Below are positions 1-8,259 of a DNA stretch of 64,000 bases, in pieces (positions within the stretch are counted from its first letter, which is position 1; each line of letters opens with the position of its first letter). The stretch comes from CAZYME01 sp964648115 (GTDB lineage Bacteria > Pseudomonadota > Gammaproteobacteria > Legionellales > Legionellaceae): the NCBI GenBank assembly GCA_964648115.1, contig CAZYME010000003.1, positions 1-64,000 on the forward strand, in the 5' to 3' direction. The position numbers and the translations under genes are program-made. The notes under the pieces are model-generated. The model was not told the origin of the DNA, did no database searches, and was given only the letters and a program-made list of their open reading frames with translations.

Positions 1-44
1 GCGGAGCAGTTGGATTAGCACTAATGCACTGCCAACTGCTCCGC
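1..44. repeat. Palindromic intergenic element at left edge
   Basis: A perfect 13-bp inverted repeat (GCGGAGCAGTTGG at 1-13 and its complement at 32-44) encloses an 18-nt loop. It lies just 3' of ychJ, so it could act as a terminator-like hairpin or be a REP-type dispersed palindrome. The element may continue left of the window. Confidence 0.5.
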
Positions 45-72
45 TCCCTTACGGTCGCGCCTCGGGTGCTTA

Positions 73-543
73 TCACATCTTTATATGACAATTTTTAAAT
101 TTTTTCTGACTACCACAAGGGCAAGGCATGTTACGTGACACGGTTACATTGGTGGTTGGCTGCTGAACCCCATCGACATAAAACCACGCTTCATCTTCAC
201 GATGAAACTCGCTAGTTTCATGAATGGACTTTATTTTATCACCCTCCATAAACTGAGCAATAAATTCTACATAGCCAATATCATCCTGCTTTAAAGAAGT
301 CTGAACAATACGCAAACCAAGCCACACAGCGCTCTTTGCCCAACGTATAGCCTCCGCTTCATCAAAGCCTATAAGAGGCTTGCCACGCATGGTTTTTTTA
401 ATATATTCAATGTTGGCTAAACTATAAGCAGCATAACGGGAGCGCATCAACGCCTCAGGTGAGGCTGGAATTTTTTTTCCATCCAGATATACACCGCAAC
501 AGCTATTATATTTGCGTTGAGAGCCGCACGGACAAACTGACAT
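73..543 (-). CDS. ychJ: YchJ-like SEC-C motif protein (UPF0225)
   Basis: A 156-residue protein with a cysteine cluster at each end. CPCGSQRKYNSCC near the N-terminus and CPCGSQKKFKNCH at the C-terminus match the SEC-C zinc-binding motif found at the SecA C-terminus. The middle (about residues 28-130) is the conserved YchJ region, with the SPEALMRSRYAAY stretch typical of the family. No enzymatic activity is established; a zinc-binding accessory role is all that can be inferred. It starts 12 nt downstream of corA on the same strand, so the two are probably co-transcribed. A GGAG-type ribosome-binding sequence precedes the ATG. Confidence 0.9.
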   Translation of the reverse strand: MSVCPCGSQRKYNSCCGVYLDGKKIPASPEALMRSRYAAYSLANIEYIKKTMRGKPLIGFDEAEAIRWAKSAVWLGLRIVQTSLKQDDIGYVEFIAQFMEGDKIKSIHETSEFHREDEAWFYVDGVQQPTTNVTVSRNMPCPCGSQKKFKNCHIKM

Positions 544-555
544 CTCCTTTGACTC

Positions 556-1527
556 CTACAACCATTTTTTTATTTTAAAAAATTTATACGGTAACCACCC
601 TGATAACAACATTAAGCAAACCGAAAGAGGATATCCAAACCTCCAATCCAACTCTGGAATAAGATGAAAATTCATCCCATAAATACTAGCAATCAGTGTT
701 GGGGGTAGAAAAATAACAGCAGCGATCGAGAAAATTTTAATAATATTGTTTTGTTCGATGTTAACCATGCCCAAGGTGGCATCCAATAAAAAATTTACTT
801 TAGAAGTAAGGAATTTAACTTGGTCTCTAAGTGCGGCAATATCCTTAGACAAGGTTGCTAATTTTGACTGCATATCCTCATCAAATTTTGACGCAACCAC
901 TTGGGCAAAAAAACTATTCAGCCGGTTAAAACTAACCAGACTCTCCCATGCTTTTGCATTCAAATCTCCATTGGAGCCTAGCTCCTGCAAAAGTCGCTTA
1001 TAATCTAATTTAATTTTATCAGATGCTTGGGTACGAAAAATTGTCTGCGAATAATCATCCAAGCTACGCCCAACACGCTCAGATATATCAGCTAAACGGT
1101 CAATGGTTGCCTCTAGCAGTGCAATTATCAAATAGGTTGCGTGATGGCATTCAAGGGATAACTTGGGTATTTGTGAAATAAACAAGGAAAACGCTTGAGG
1201 CTCAATGTATCGAACCGTGATCAGCTTATCGTCTTTCAAAATTAAGGTGATAGCATCGCTTTTCGGCTCAGACGAATCTGATTTAGCAATCATGTTCGCT
1301 GTCAAAAACACGGTATTGTTTTCTTTATAAAGACGGCTAGAAGGCTCAATTCCCTGCATTTCTTCACGTGTACGAATATCTACGTCAAGGAGCTTCTCAA
1401 TTAGCATTTCCTCTTTTTTGGAGGGATGCACAAGATCAACCCAAATAGCGTCGTGAAGTATTGCTTGATTTTTATGTGTAATGACTTCAGGTATCAGCTT
1501 GTCTTGACTTAAATAGGCTGTGATCAT
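556..1527 (-). CDS. corA: CorA-family magnesium/cobalt channel
   Basis: A 323-residue protein with the CorA plan: a long soluble cytoplasmic N-terminal region (to about residue 260, predicted helical) and two C-terminal membrane helices. The first helix ends in the signature YGMNF, which forms the mouth of the Mg2+ pore in CorA pentamers. The second helix is followed by a lysine-rich tail (KFFKIKKWL), as expected for the cytoplasmic C-terminus. Length matches E. coli CorA (316). It would import Mg2+ (and Co2+/Ni2+) across the inner membrane. It is the first gene of a likely two-gene unit with ychJ. Confidence 0.93.
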   Translation of the reverse strand: MITAYLSQDKLIPEVITHKNQAILHDAIWVDLVHPSKKEEMLIEKLLDVDIRTREEMQGIEPSSRLYKENNTVFLTANMIAKSDSSEPKSDAITLILKDDKLITVRYIEPQAFSLFISQIPKLSLECHHATYLIIALLEATIDRLADISERVGRSLDDYSQTIFRTQASDKIKLDYKRLLQELGSNGDLNAKAWESLVSFNRLNSFFAQVVASKFDEDMQSKLATLSKDIAALRDQVKFLTSKVNFLLDATLGMVNIEQNNIIKIFSIAAVIFLPPTLIASIYGMNFHLIPELDWRFGYPLSVCLMLLSGWLPYKFFKIKKWL

Positions 1528-1684
1528 GCGAGCTCTTCATAAAGTATTTCAATTAGAATATTCTGCTCTACCTTTGCAGCTAGGGCAATCATATTGACTT
1601 GTTCTCTTAAAAAACCAACAAATCAAGTATGGTGCTGTTGCTCGCGAAAAGGAACACATTGTAAACACGCCCAGTTAATGTGTT

Positions 1685-1720
1685 AAAAAACCCCGGAGGT
1701 CCGCAAAGCGGATATCCGGG
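1685..1720 (-). terminator. Rho-independent terminator of the secreted-protein gene
   Basis: Read on the minus strand, a 13-nt GC-rich arm starting CCCGGATATCCGC pairs with GCGGACCTCCGGG across a TTT loop. It is followed by a run of six T residues. It lies about 60-100 nt beyond the stop codon of the gene that starts at 2138. Confidence 0.8.
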
Positions 1721-1781
1721 TTATGATCGTTATCATGTAGATTGTAGACTGGCTGAGGCAAAGCGGCCGCAGGGGAATGGA

Positions 1782-2138
1782 TTACGCACACACAGCTTCA
1801 ACTGAATCCGTACCCATATTAATCAAATTAACTGTTGTACCAGGTTCTGCGCTTACAGAAATACTCTCGTTATTTTTTACAGTAACAGATGTCGCCTGAC
1901 CTTTAGAAATTTTTTTACCGTTAACTTTGCAGTTGTTCTCTATAACACTCACTAAAATTTTGTTTTTACCTTGCTTGCCTTGAATATTGCAAGTGGCATT
2001 CAGTGTCCAGAGAGTGTGGTTAGTTAATGACTTAGATTCTTTAGAGCTAAGTTTAATAACCTTACCAGCGTAGGCATATGAGCTCATTAAAACCAAACCA
2101 ATTACAGCAATCATTGCAATTATGCATCTATTTAACAT
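1782..2138 (-). CDS. Small secreted protein, paralogue of the 52373 gene
   Basis: A 118-residue protein starting at MLNRCIIAMIAV. The first ~24 residues form a signal peptide (hydrophobic core, then SSYAYA before GKV). I chose the ATG at 2138 because AAGGA lies just upstream; the frame stays open for 22 more codons, but that would bury the signal peptide. The mature part is small and beta-like, with two Cys residues around the middle and one near the end (EAVCA). The second half (V-V-N-E-S-I-S-V-S-A-x-x-G-T-x-V-x-L-I-N-M-G) aligns with the protein at 52373-52759. Function unknown; probably periplasmic or extracellular. It has its own terminator. Confidence 0.75.
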   Translation of the reverse strand: MLNRCIIAMIAVIGLVLMSSYAYAGKVIKLSSKESKSLTNHTLWTLNATCNIQGKQGKNKILVSVIENNCKVNGKKISKGQATSVTVKNNESISVSAEPGTTVNLINMGTDSVEAVCA

Positions 2139-2260
2139 ACTATTTTCCTTATAAAATTCAGTTAGTAAACCCATCAAACTGTGTAAATTATAACCAAATT
2201 TCATTAAGGAAATATTAAGGGGAGATCCCGGGAAGTCGGGAATGTTTCAAAAAATGTAGC

Positions 2261-2683
2261 CTATCGAGTCACTACAGAGGCAGTCATTCTTGAGACACAA
2301 GTTTGCTTCCCTGCTTCGTTGTATAAATCAATATGCCAAATTTGCGTTGTGCGGCCTAAATGAATCGGGCGCGCAATCCCCGTTATAAGCCCCTCTCTCA
2401 CAGGCCTAATATGGTTTGCATTAATTTCCAAACCGACACAGTAATATTTTTCCAAATCAATCACTGCATTTGCACCAGTACTAGCAATCGTTTCTGCTAA
2501 TACAACATTGGCGCCTCCATGCACGATACCAATTGGCTGCTTTGTTCGCGCATTAGCAGGCATAGTTGCTATTAATGAGTCCTCACCTACTGTAGTAAAT
2601 TTAATACCTAAAAAATCAGCGAGTGTATTTTCACCACGCTTGTTTAAATCTTCGACTGTAAATTGCCTAAACCAGATTGTCAT
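2261..2683 (-). CDS. Hotdog-fold acyl-CoA thioesterase, YdiI/MenI-like
   Basis: A 140-residue single hotdog domain very like E. coli YdiI along its length: EDLNKRGENTLADFLGI, then ATMPANARTKQPIGIVHGGA, then VGLEINANHIRPVREG. The helix that begins at HGGANVVLAETIAS carries the conserved HGG and the catalytic-type Glu of the 4HBT-II (PaaI/YdiI) group. These enzymes hydrolyse aromatic or acyl-CoA thioesters; YdiI acts on 1,4-dihydroxy-2-naphthoyl-CoA. No menaquinone genes are nearby, so the substrate here is open. It is monocistronic and divergent from the putrescine operon. Confidence 0.85.
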   Translation of the reverse strand: MTIWFRQFTVEDLNKRGENTLADFLGIKFTTVGEDSLIATMPANARTKQPIGIVHGGANVVLAETIASTGANAVIDLEKYYCVGLEINANHIRPVREGLITGIARPIHLGRTTQIWHIDLYNEAGKQTCVSRMTASVVTR

Positions 2684-2755
2684 AAATACCCCCGCATAAA
2701 TAGATCTATGTATTCATAATGATCTAAAATGTTTCTTTTATTATAAGATTAATCC

Positions 2756-2785
2756 TTGGTCAATCCTTCATAGTAGCGTTAAAAT
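2756..2785 (+). promoter_or_regulatory. Possible sigma70 promoter of the aguB-speA-aguA operon
   Basis: TTGGTC (2756-2761) and TAAAAT (2780-2785) are separated by 18 nt and lie 36 nt before the aguB ATG. The match to consensus is moderate; it was picked by eye in the divergent intergenic region. Confidence 0.3.
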
Positions 2786-2821
2786 ACTGTTTTTTGTGTC
2801 GCTGAAATAAAGGGCTCAGAC

Positions 2822-3667
2822 ATGTTAACAATAGGATTGGTACAAGAACAATGGCATTCAGACCCACACCTCCATCAACAGCGATTAAGCGAAGGGATTA
2901 AAAACGCCGCGATGCAGGGCGCCGAACTGGTTTGCCTGCAAGAGCTTACCTTATCTCCATATTTCTGTACACGTTCTGATGTAGATGGTCGACCATATAT
3001 GGAAGACATCCATACAGGCCCTACCGCAAAATTTGTGAGCCAACAAGCATCACAAAACAACATTTATATCACCGCATCTTTATTTGAAAAAGAAGGTTAT
3101 AACACCGCCGTAGCTTTTGATAATACCGGTAAATTGATCGCAATCACTCGTAAACAGCACATTCCCAGTGGTGAAAAGTATCATGAAAATTATTATTTTA
3201 AAGCAGGCGATTCTAATTACCCGGTTCATAAAATAGCAGGTCATCACATGGCCCTCCCTACTTGTTATGACCAATGGTTTCCAGAGCTATCGCGTATCTA
3301 TGGGTTAAAAGGTGCTGAGATTATCGTATACCCTACCGCAATTGGCGGAGAACCAACCGCGCCTGGGTTTGACAGTAAACCCATGTGGCAAAAAGTAATG
3401 GTTGCCCAAGGAATCATGGCCAATACATTTGTCGTTGCTGTTAATCGCATAGGCTGTGAAGATGATTTAGAGTTTTTTGGAAGTAGCTTTATTAGCAACC
3501 CTTTGGGTGAAATTTTAGCAGAAGCCCCTCGGAATGAACCGGCCGTTTTAGTAGCAACGCTTGATTTTAATCAACGTGAATTATGGGGGCGATTATTTCC
3601 TTTTGCCTCACAAAGACAACCTGAAACCTACCTTGATTTGGTAAAAAGTTGTGAGAGCCCTCCATGA
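2822..3667 (+). CDS. aguB: N-carbamoylputrescine amidase
   Basis: A 281-residue nitrilase-superfamily amidohydrolase that converts N-carbamoylputrescine to putrescine, CO2 and NH3. The Glu-Lys-Cys triad is visible: E41 in LQELTLSPYF, K111 in RKQHIPSGEKY and C148 in PTCYDQWFPE. The DQWFPE motif after the Cys and the HENYYF stretch are typical of AguB rather than other nitrilases. It is the first gene of the operon; its stop overlaps the speA start by 4 nt (ATGA), and aguA follows. The three genes give the complete arginine to agmatine to carbamoylputrescine to putrescine route. Confidence 0.95.
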   Translation: MLTIGLVQEQWHSDPHLHQQRLSEGIKNAAMQGAELVCLQELTLSPYFCTRSDVDGRPYMEDIHTGPTAKFVSQQASQNNIYITASLFEKEGYNTAVAFDNTGKLIAITRKQHIPSGEKYHENYYFKAGDSNYPVHKIAGHHMALPTCYDQWFPELSRIYGLKGAEIIVYPTAIGGEPTAPGFDSKPMWQKVMVAQGIMANTFVVAVNRIGCEDDLEFFGSSFISNPLGEILAEAPRNEPAVLVATLDFNQRELWGRLFPFASQRQPETYLDLVKSCESPP

Positions 3668-5562
3668 GAAGTCATACCCTGCACAAAGATAACTTATACA
3701 ACATCAACCACTGGGGTGAAGGATACTTTCACGTAAATCCCGCAGGCAACATTGAAATCAGCATGGATGGCGAAAAAAAAGGGGTGGAACTACAAACCAT
3801 CGTCCTAGCTGCCAGTAGAGCTGGACTCCAACTACCCCTCCTTATTCGTTTCACTAACGTTTTACATGACCGCATCTTGCGATTATATGAAGGTTTTTCT
3901 AGCGCTATAACAGAAACCAACTATAGCGGTGACTACAAATTAGTATATCCGATTAAAGTAAACCAGGAATATTGTGTGGTGCGTGAACTTTTGAAAGCAC
4001 CGAAACATAAAATTGGTTTAGAAGCAGGAAGTAAACCTGAGTTAATGGCAGTCATTGGCTTATTAGGCCAGCATGGCCCCGCAACTATCATTTGCAATGG
4101 TTATAAGGATGCAGGTTACATCCGCGCGGCCTTGATTGCACAGCAAATGGGCCACGAAGTATTTATCATCATCGAAAAACGCTCAGAATTAGATGTTATT
4201 TTACGCGAATCAGCCCGTCTAGATATTAAACCAAGAATCGGCGTACGTATCCGATTAGTTACAAAATGTGTAGGAAAATGGGAAAACACTGGCGGAGCCA
4301 AATCTAAATTTGGCTTAAATGCAGAGCAAGTCCTCGATTTAGTGCAGCAACTTAAAGCGCATAATGCACTGGAATGCCTTCAGTTGATGCATTGCCATCT
4401 TGGCTCTCAAATCGCAAATATCCATGATATTCGTAACTGCATGCGCGAGGTAACGCGTTATTATATTGAGCTGCATAAATTAAAAGCACCTATTAATACC
4501 ATCGATGTTGGTGGTGGTCTTGCGATTGATTACCAAGGTACGCGTTCAAATTCAGATTGCTCCATGAATTACAGTGTGAAGGAATATGCAACCAATATTC
4601 TTTTAACTGTGAGAGATTTGTGCAATGAAGCAGAAATGCCGGAGCCTAACATCATCTCTGAATCGGGTCGGGCATTAACAGCCCACCATGCCGTTATAGT
4701 GACCAACATCACTGATATAGATGTTACAACTCAAGCACGGGGATTACCCATCATTGAGTCTGATGAATCAAGGGTTACACTTGATATTTGGGATACCTAT
4801 CAAGTAATGACCAACCACTCGCCTAGAGAAATTTACCATTATGCTGAGAACGCATTGACAGAGGCTCACTCTATGTTTAAACATGGGGTCATCAGCCTAA
4901 CTGAAAAAGCCAAAGTTGAGCAGTTATACACGCTCATCTGCTTGGAAATTCAAGAACGCCTCGATTCAAATAACCCCGGCGATAGTGAATTGATTGACTG
5001 CTTGAATGAACGGTTAGCTGCTAAAATATTTTGCAACCTTTCGTTTTTTCAATCGATTCCAGACGCTTGGGCCATAGGCCAAGTTGTACCTATCGCCCCT
5101 ATTTCTCAACTCACTGAAGAACGGTGCATGCATGGGATATTACAAGATTTAACCTGTGACTCAGATGGCACATTAAAAAAATATACCAGTGAATCTGGGA
5201 TCACTACAACGTTGTTATTACCCAAATTTGACCCTAACAAACCCTATGATATAGCGTTCTTTTTAGTAGGAGCCTATCAAGAAATCCTTGGAAACTTGCA
5301 TAATTTATTTGGTGATACCAACTCGCTTGATGTTACATTAACTGACAATGGTGGGTTTGAAATCAATGATTTAGTGAGCGGTGATACCATCACTAATGTG
5401 CTAAATCTTGCGCATTATGATACTAAAAAATTACTGCAATCTTATGAAAAGCAATTAATTCAAACTGAGCTGCCTGATGAACAAATACAAGGTTATTTAA
5501 ATGAATTGCGGAGTATTTTTTCAAAGCTAACTTATCTCGACAGCAATAAAATAAAAGGTTAA
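3664..5562 (+). CDS. speA: Biosynthetic arginine decarboxylase
   Basis: A 632-residue PLP enzyme of alanine-racemase fold (SpeA family; E. coli SpeA is 658). It decarboxylates L-arginine to agmatine. The PLP lysine is K98 in YPIKVNQ; the phosphate-binding glycines are in DVGGGLAIDY near residue 282; the conserved LEAGSKPEL segment follows the lysine region. The ATG at 3664 overlaps the aguB stop, which indicates translational coupling, and aguA starts 4 nt after its stop. From codon 237 onward the gene is duplicated at 8259-9447. Confidence 0.96.
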   Translation: MRSHTLHKDNLYNINHWGEGYFHVNPAGNIEISMDGEKKGVELQTIVLAASRAGLQLPLLIRFTNVLHDRILRLYEGFSSAITETNYSGDYKLVYPIKVNQEYCVVRELLKAPKHKIGLEAGSKPELMAVIGLLGQHGPATIICNGYKDAGYIRAALIAQQMGHEVFIIIEKRSELDVILRESARLDIKPRIGVRIRLVTKCVGKWENTGGAKSKFGLNAEQVLDLVQQLKAHNALECLQLMHCHLGSQIANIHDIRNCMREVTRYYIELHKLKAPINTIDVGGGLAIDYQGTRSNSDCSMNYSVKEYATNILLTVRDLCNEAEMPEPNIISESGRALTAHHAVIVTNITDIDVTTQARGLPIIESDESRVTLDIWDTYQVMTNHSPREIYHYAENALTEAHSMFKHGVISLTEKAKVEQLYTLICLEIQERLDSNNPGDSELIDCLNERLAAKIFCNLSFFQSIPDAWAIGQVVPIAPISQLTEERCMHGILQDLTCDSDGTLKKYTSESGITTTLLLPKFDPNKPYDIAFFLVGAYQEILGNLHNLFGDTNSLDVTLTDNGGFEINDLVSGDTITNVLNLAHYDTKKLLQSYEKQLIQTELPDEQIQGYLNELRSIFSKLTYLDSNKIKG

Positions 5563-5566
5563 GACA

Positions 5567-6592
5567 ATGACTCCTAGAAACGCTGGATTTTACATGCCGG
5601 CCGAATGGCACCCTCATGCTGGATGTTGGATGGCATGGCCCTGTCATTATGAAACATGGGCACCTATTGGTTTGGAAAAAGCACGGCTTGCCTTTGCAAA
5701 AGTAGCGCATGCCATTGCACAATTTGAACCGGTAACGTTTGTGGTAAATCCTGAAGATATGGATGAAGCAAGGGCCATTTTAGGCGAAAAAATTCGTATA
5801 CACCCTCTTCCTATTGATGATTCATGGACGCGAGACACAGGCCCTACTTTTTTAATCAATGCGCAGGGGAATTTAGCTGGTGTTGATTGGATCCACAACG
5901 CCTGGGGTGGTAACTACGAACCATGTGATTTAGATAATCAAATTGCCAAAGCTATTATTGAAGATACTAAGGCCACTTACTTTCATGCACCTCTGGTCAT
6001 GGAAGGTGGCTCGTTTCATGTAGATGGTGAGGGCACCCTTTTAACCAGCCGTGAGTGCTTGCTTAATCCAAACCGTAATCCTGATTTAACACAGGAGCAG
6101 ATTGAGCAATATCTGCGTGATTATTTATGTTGTGAAAAAATCATCTGGTTAAATAAAGGCCTCTTGGGTGATGAAACAGACGGTCACATTGATGAAATTG
6201 CCTGCTTTATTGCTCCAGCTACCGTTTTGGCGTTAATCACGCATGATAAAGCAGATCCTAATTATGAGAGGCTTCAGGAAAATTTATCGATATTAGAATC
6301 GACAACTGATGCAAAAGGACGCACTTTAACAGTTCACACTGTTGAGCAGCCACCAGCAACGTATATGGCCGGTGAGCGCCTTACTCTTTCCTATATTAAT
6401 TTTTACCTAGCCAATAAAGGCATTGTTATGCCTGCTTTTGGACACGCGGTTCATGATAAAGCAGCTTATGAACTCTTTGTTCAATTATTTCCAAACTACA
6501 CCATCACCCAAATCGACGCACTTGATGTCTTTGCCGGTGGCGGCGGAATACATTGCATCACGCAACAACAGCCGTTAGCATCGAGCTCTTAA
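5567..6592 (+). CDS. aguA: Agmatine deiminase (copy 1)
   Basis: A 341-residue peptidyl-arginine-deiminase-fold enzyme that hydrolyses agmatine to N-carbamoylputrescine and ammonia. Conserved features are DSWTRDTGP, the NAWGG segment, MEGGSFHVDG, the ETDGHIDE active-site stretch, and the nucleophile Cys in GGGGIHCITQQQP (C330). It is the last gene of the operon, 4 nt after speA, and is followed at once by a strong hairpin. A second, almost identical copy lies at 9452-10477. Confidence 0.96.
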   Translation: MTPRNAGFYMPAEWHPHAGCWMAWPCHYETWAPIGLEKARLAFAKVAHAIAQFEPVTFVVNPEDMDEARAILGEKIRIHPLPIDDSWTRDTGPTFLINAQGNLAGVDWIHNAWGGNYEPCDLDNQIAKAIIEDTKATYFHAPLVMEGGSFHVDGEGTLLTSRECLLNPNRNPDLTQEQIEQYLRDYLCCEKIIWLNKGLLGDETDGHIDEIACFIAPATVLALITHDKADPNYERLQENLSILESTTDAKGRTLTVHTVEQPPATYMAGERLTLSYINFYLANKGIVMPAFGHAVHDKAAYELFVQLFPNYTITQIDALDVFAGGGGIHCITQQQPLASSS

Positions 6593-6640
6593 ATGACCAA
6601 CCCAGTTAAGAGATAATGAACTTAACTGGGTTGGTCATTT
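6591..6640 (+). terminator. 20-bp stem hairpin after aguA
   Basis: A perfect 20-bp inverted repeat (AAATGACCAACCCAGTTAAG and its complement) with a 10-nt loop begins in the aguA stop codon. The trailing T-run is short (ATTT), so termination may be inefficient. The hairpin could also be a palindromic repeat that captured the gene end. Confidence 0.6.
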
Positions 6641-7031
6641 CCATTAAACCATTTCAATTGCTAGTTTTTTTCCGTACCTTATTTATTTTTATTATAGCAA
6701 ATGGCGACCTTTTGAACCTGCTTGAACCAGGCTGTTTACAATGTAAATAGGAGTGGGTATAGTCATACGCTTTGCAGTTAGTGAATGGACTCAATGAAAA
6801 AATATATATTCGCAATACTTGGTTCGTGTTTACAATTCATCCAAAAGCCATAGGTTATTGGTTGATTGAACCTCATTTTACGATGAAATCCTTCTCTAAG
6901 CCCATTAGACTTTAGCTCATGTGAAACAAAGTTGTACCTAAGATAGAGAAAAATCTGATTTAGAAATTGAAATATTCATTCTGAGTAGTTACGTTACAAG
7001 TTTTAATAATGAAAACAAGGGAGAAAATATC
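6641..7031. other. AT-rich intergenic stretch without a recognisable gene
   Basis: About 390 nt between the aguA hairpin and the SDR gene. I see only short open stretches with no family resemblance. GGGAG, about 10 nt before the ATG at 7032, is the ribosome-binding site of the SDR gene. Confidence 0.5.
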
Positions 7032-7934
7032 ATGGAAAAAAAAGTAATTCTTGTAACTGGCTCTTCATCAGGCTTAGGTTTAAGCTTATCTCTGAAGCTT
7101 GCGGAACAGGGACATATTGTTTATGCAAGTATGCGAAACCTTGATAAAGCAACTGCCCTTAAGCAGGCTTTAGCAGAAAATAGTCTAGATATTCACTTGA
7201 TTCAGATTGATGTTGAATCATCCGAGAGCGTCACGCAAGCCGTGTCAACTATTCTAAAGCAGCAGGGCCGCATTGACTGCCTTGTAAATAATGCTGGCAT
7301 TGGTTTTGTGGAGCCGATTGAGCTGGCTTCTGAAGAAAAAATCAATCAGATCATGAATATTAATTTCATGGGTGTTGTGCGGACAACAAAAGCAGTGTTG
7401 CCTGCTATGCGCAAGGCAAAATCAGGGCAAATTATTAACATAAGCTCTGTCGGGGGATTAATTGGACAACCTTTTAATGAAATCTATTGCGCATCAAAAT
7501 TTGCAATCGAAGGCCTGACTGAAAGTATGGCGAGTTATATTCAGCCTCATTTTAATATAAGATTCACCGCCATCGAGCCAGGGGGGATTATTTCAGAGTT
7601 TGCCAACAAAGTGATGCAAACCAATAAAATACCTCTGGACCAAGACAGTGGCGAATACGCCCCAATATTTAAAAGATATTTGGAAACAGCAAAAAGCCGC
7701 TTCGCATCTCCATCAGCTAATTTATCAGTATATCAAAGCTGCGATCAGGTGGCCAATTGTATAGTTGGTGTGGTGAATAGTAACAACCCACCATTGAGAA
7801 TCAGGTCATCAGAATGGGCAAACAATTTTTGCAATTTAAAAACGGAGGCAGACCCTACAGGAAACAAGTCTGTAGCTACTATCACCGCATTGTTTGGCAT
7901 TACAACAGCCGAGGAAGCTGCTATGGCTGATTAG
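7032..7934 (+). CDS. Short-chain dehydrogenase/reductase (SDR)
   Basis: A 300-residue classical SDR. The cofactor motif TGSSSGLG is at 9-16, NNAG at 86-89, the catalytic Ser in INISSVGG (138-139), and YxxxK at Y152/K156 in YCASKFAIEG. MRN after the second beta strand suggests an NADP(H)-type pocket because of the Arg. The ~300-residue length with a longer C-terminal substrate region resembles SDR oxidoreductases of uncertain substrate (retinol/steroid-dehydrogenase-like). It stands alone between the putrescine operon and mobile-element debris; the substrate cannot be inferred from context. Confidence 0.88.
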   Translation: MEKKVILVTGSSSGLGLSLSLKLAEQGHIVYASMRNLDKATALKQALAENSLDIHLIQIDVESSESVTQAVSTILKQQGRIDCLVNNAGIGFVEPIELASEEKINQIMNINFMGVVRTTKAVLPAMRKAKSGQIINISSVGGLIGQPFNEIYCASKFAIEGLTESMASYIQPHFNIRFTAIEPGGIISEFANKVMQTNKIPLDQDSGEYAPIFKRYLETAKSRFASPSANLSVYQSCDQVANCIVGVVNSNNPPLRIRSSEWANNFCNLKTEADPTGNKSVATITALFGITTAEEAAMAD

Positions 7935-7987
7935 AAAGTTGACATCCTCCCCGCCCTAAAGGACGTAGCTTTATACATAAATACGCC

Positions 7988-8137
7988 CTAATGCAAAGAG
8001 TGGAATGTTTCCCACGCTAAAGTGAAATCTCTCATTCTTTGCATATCAATCCACATTACCCAAGCTCCGGGTACGCCATCAGATTTCCAACCTAAAAAGC
8101 TACCTAATTTGGCAATCATTGATATCATTTCGCCGAC
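7988..8137 (-). pseudogene. C-terminal remnant of an IS4-family (Tn5/IS50-like) transposase
   Basis: The minus strand encodes about 49 residues ending in a stop: MISMIAKLGSFLGWKSDG, then VPGAWVMWIDMQRMRDFTLA, then W. The pattern (I-A-x-L-G-x-F-L-x-x-K-x-D-G-x-P-G-x-x-x-x-W-x-x-x-Q-R-x-x-D) is the C-terminal tail of IS4/IS50-type transposases. The upstream side is cut at a stop codon where the TAGGGGTCAA repeat begins, so only the last exon-sized piece survives. Non-functional. Confidence 0.6.
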
Positions 8138-8150
8138 TTAGGGGTCAACT

Positions 8151-8259
8151 TAGGGGTCAAGTCTATTTATAATGGTATTTATTTTCTCAGATAAGGCCTC
8201 ATCTAACCTCAAGGCCTCTTCAACAATATAAATTCTATTATTAATAGACTTGACCCCTA
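8151..8259. repeat. 109-bp element with 17-bp inverted ends (TAGGGGTCAAGTCTATT)
   Basis: The ends at 8151-8167 and 8243-8259 are perfect 17-bp inverted repeats; a further partial copy (TAGGGGTCAACT) starts at 8139. The interior reads on the minus strand as a continuous ~36-residue frame ending NTIINRLDP and a stop, resembling the tail of some protein. GGGGTCAAG ends like these are common on small elements mobilised by REP-associated tyrosine transposases (family knowledge; not shown here). The right end coincides with the start of the speA-aguA duplication. Confidence 0.6.

Noticed and set aside
5423..5898. Antisense frames opposite speA/aguA, repeated opposite the second copy
   Set aside because: They mirror well-conserved genes and simply duplicate with them.
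7935..7975. GTTGACATCCTCCCCGCCCT, then AAAGG, looks like one end of an IS200/IS605-type element
   Set aside because: Only half of the usual terminal hairpin is present and no tnpA/tnpB sequence is nearby, so it is not listed as a separate element.
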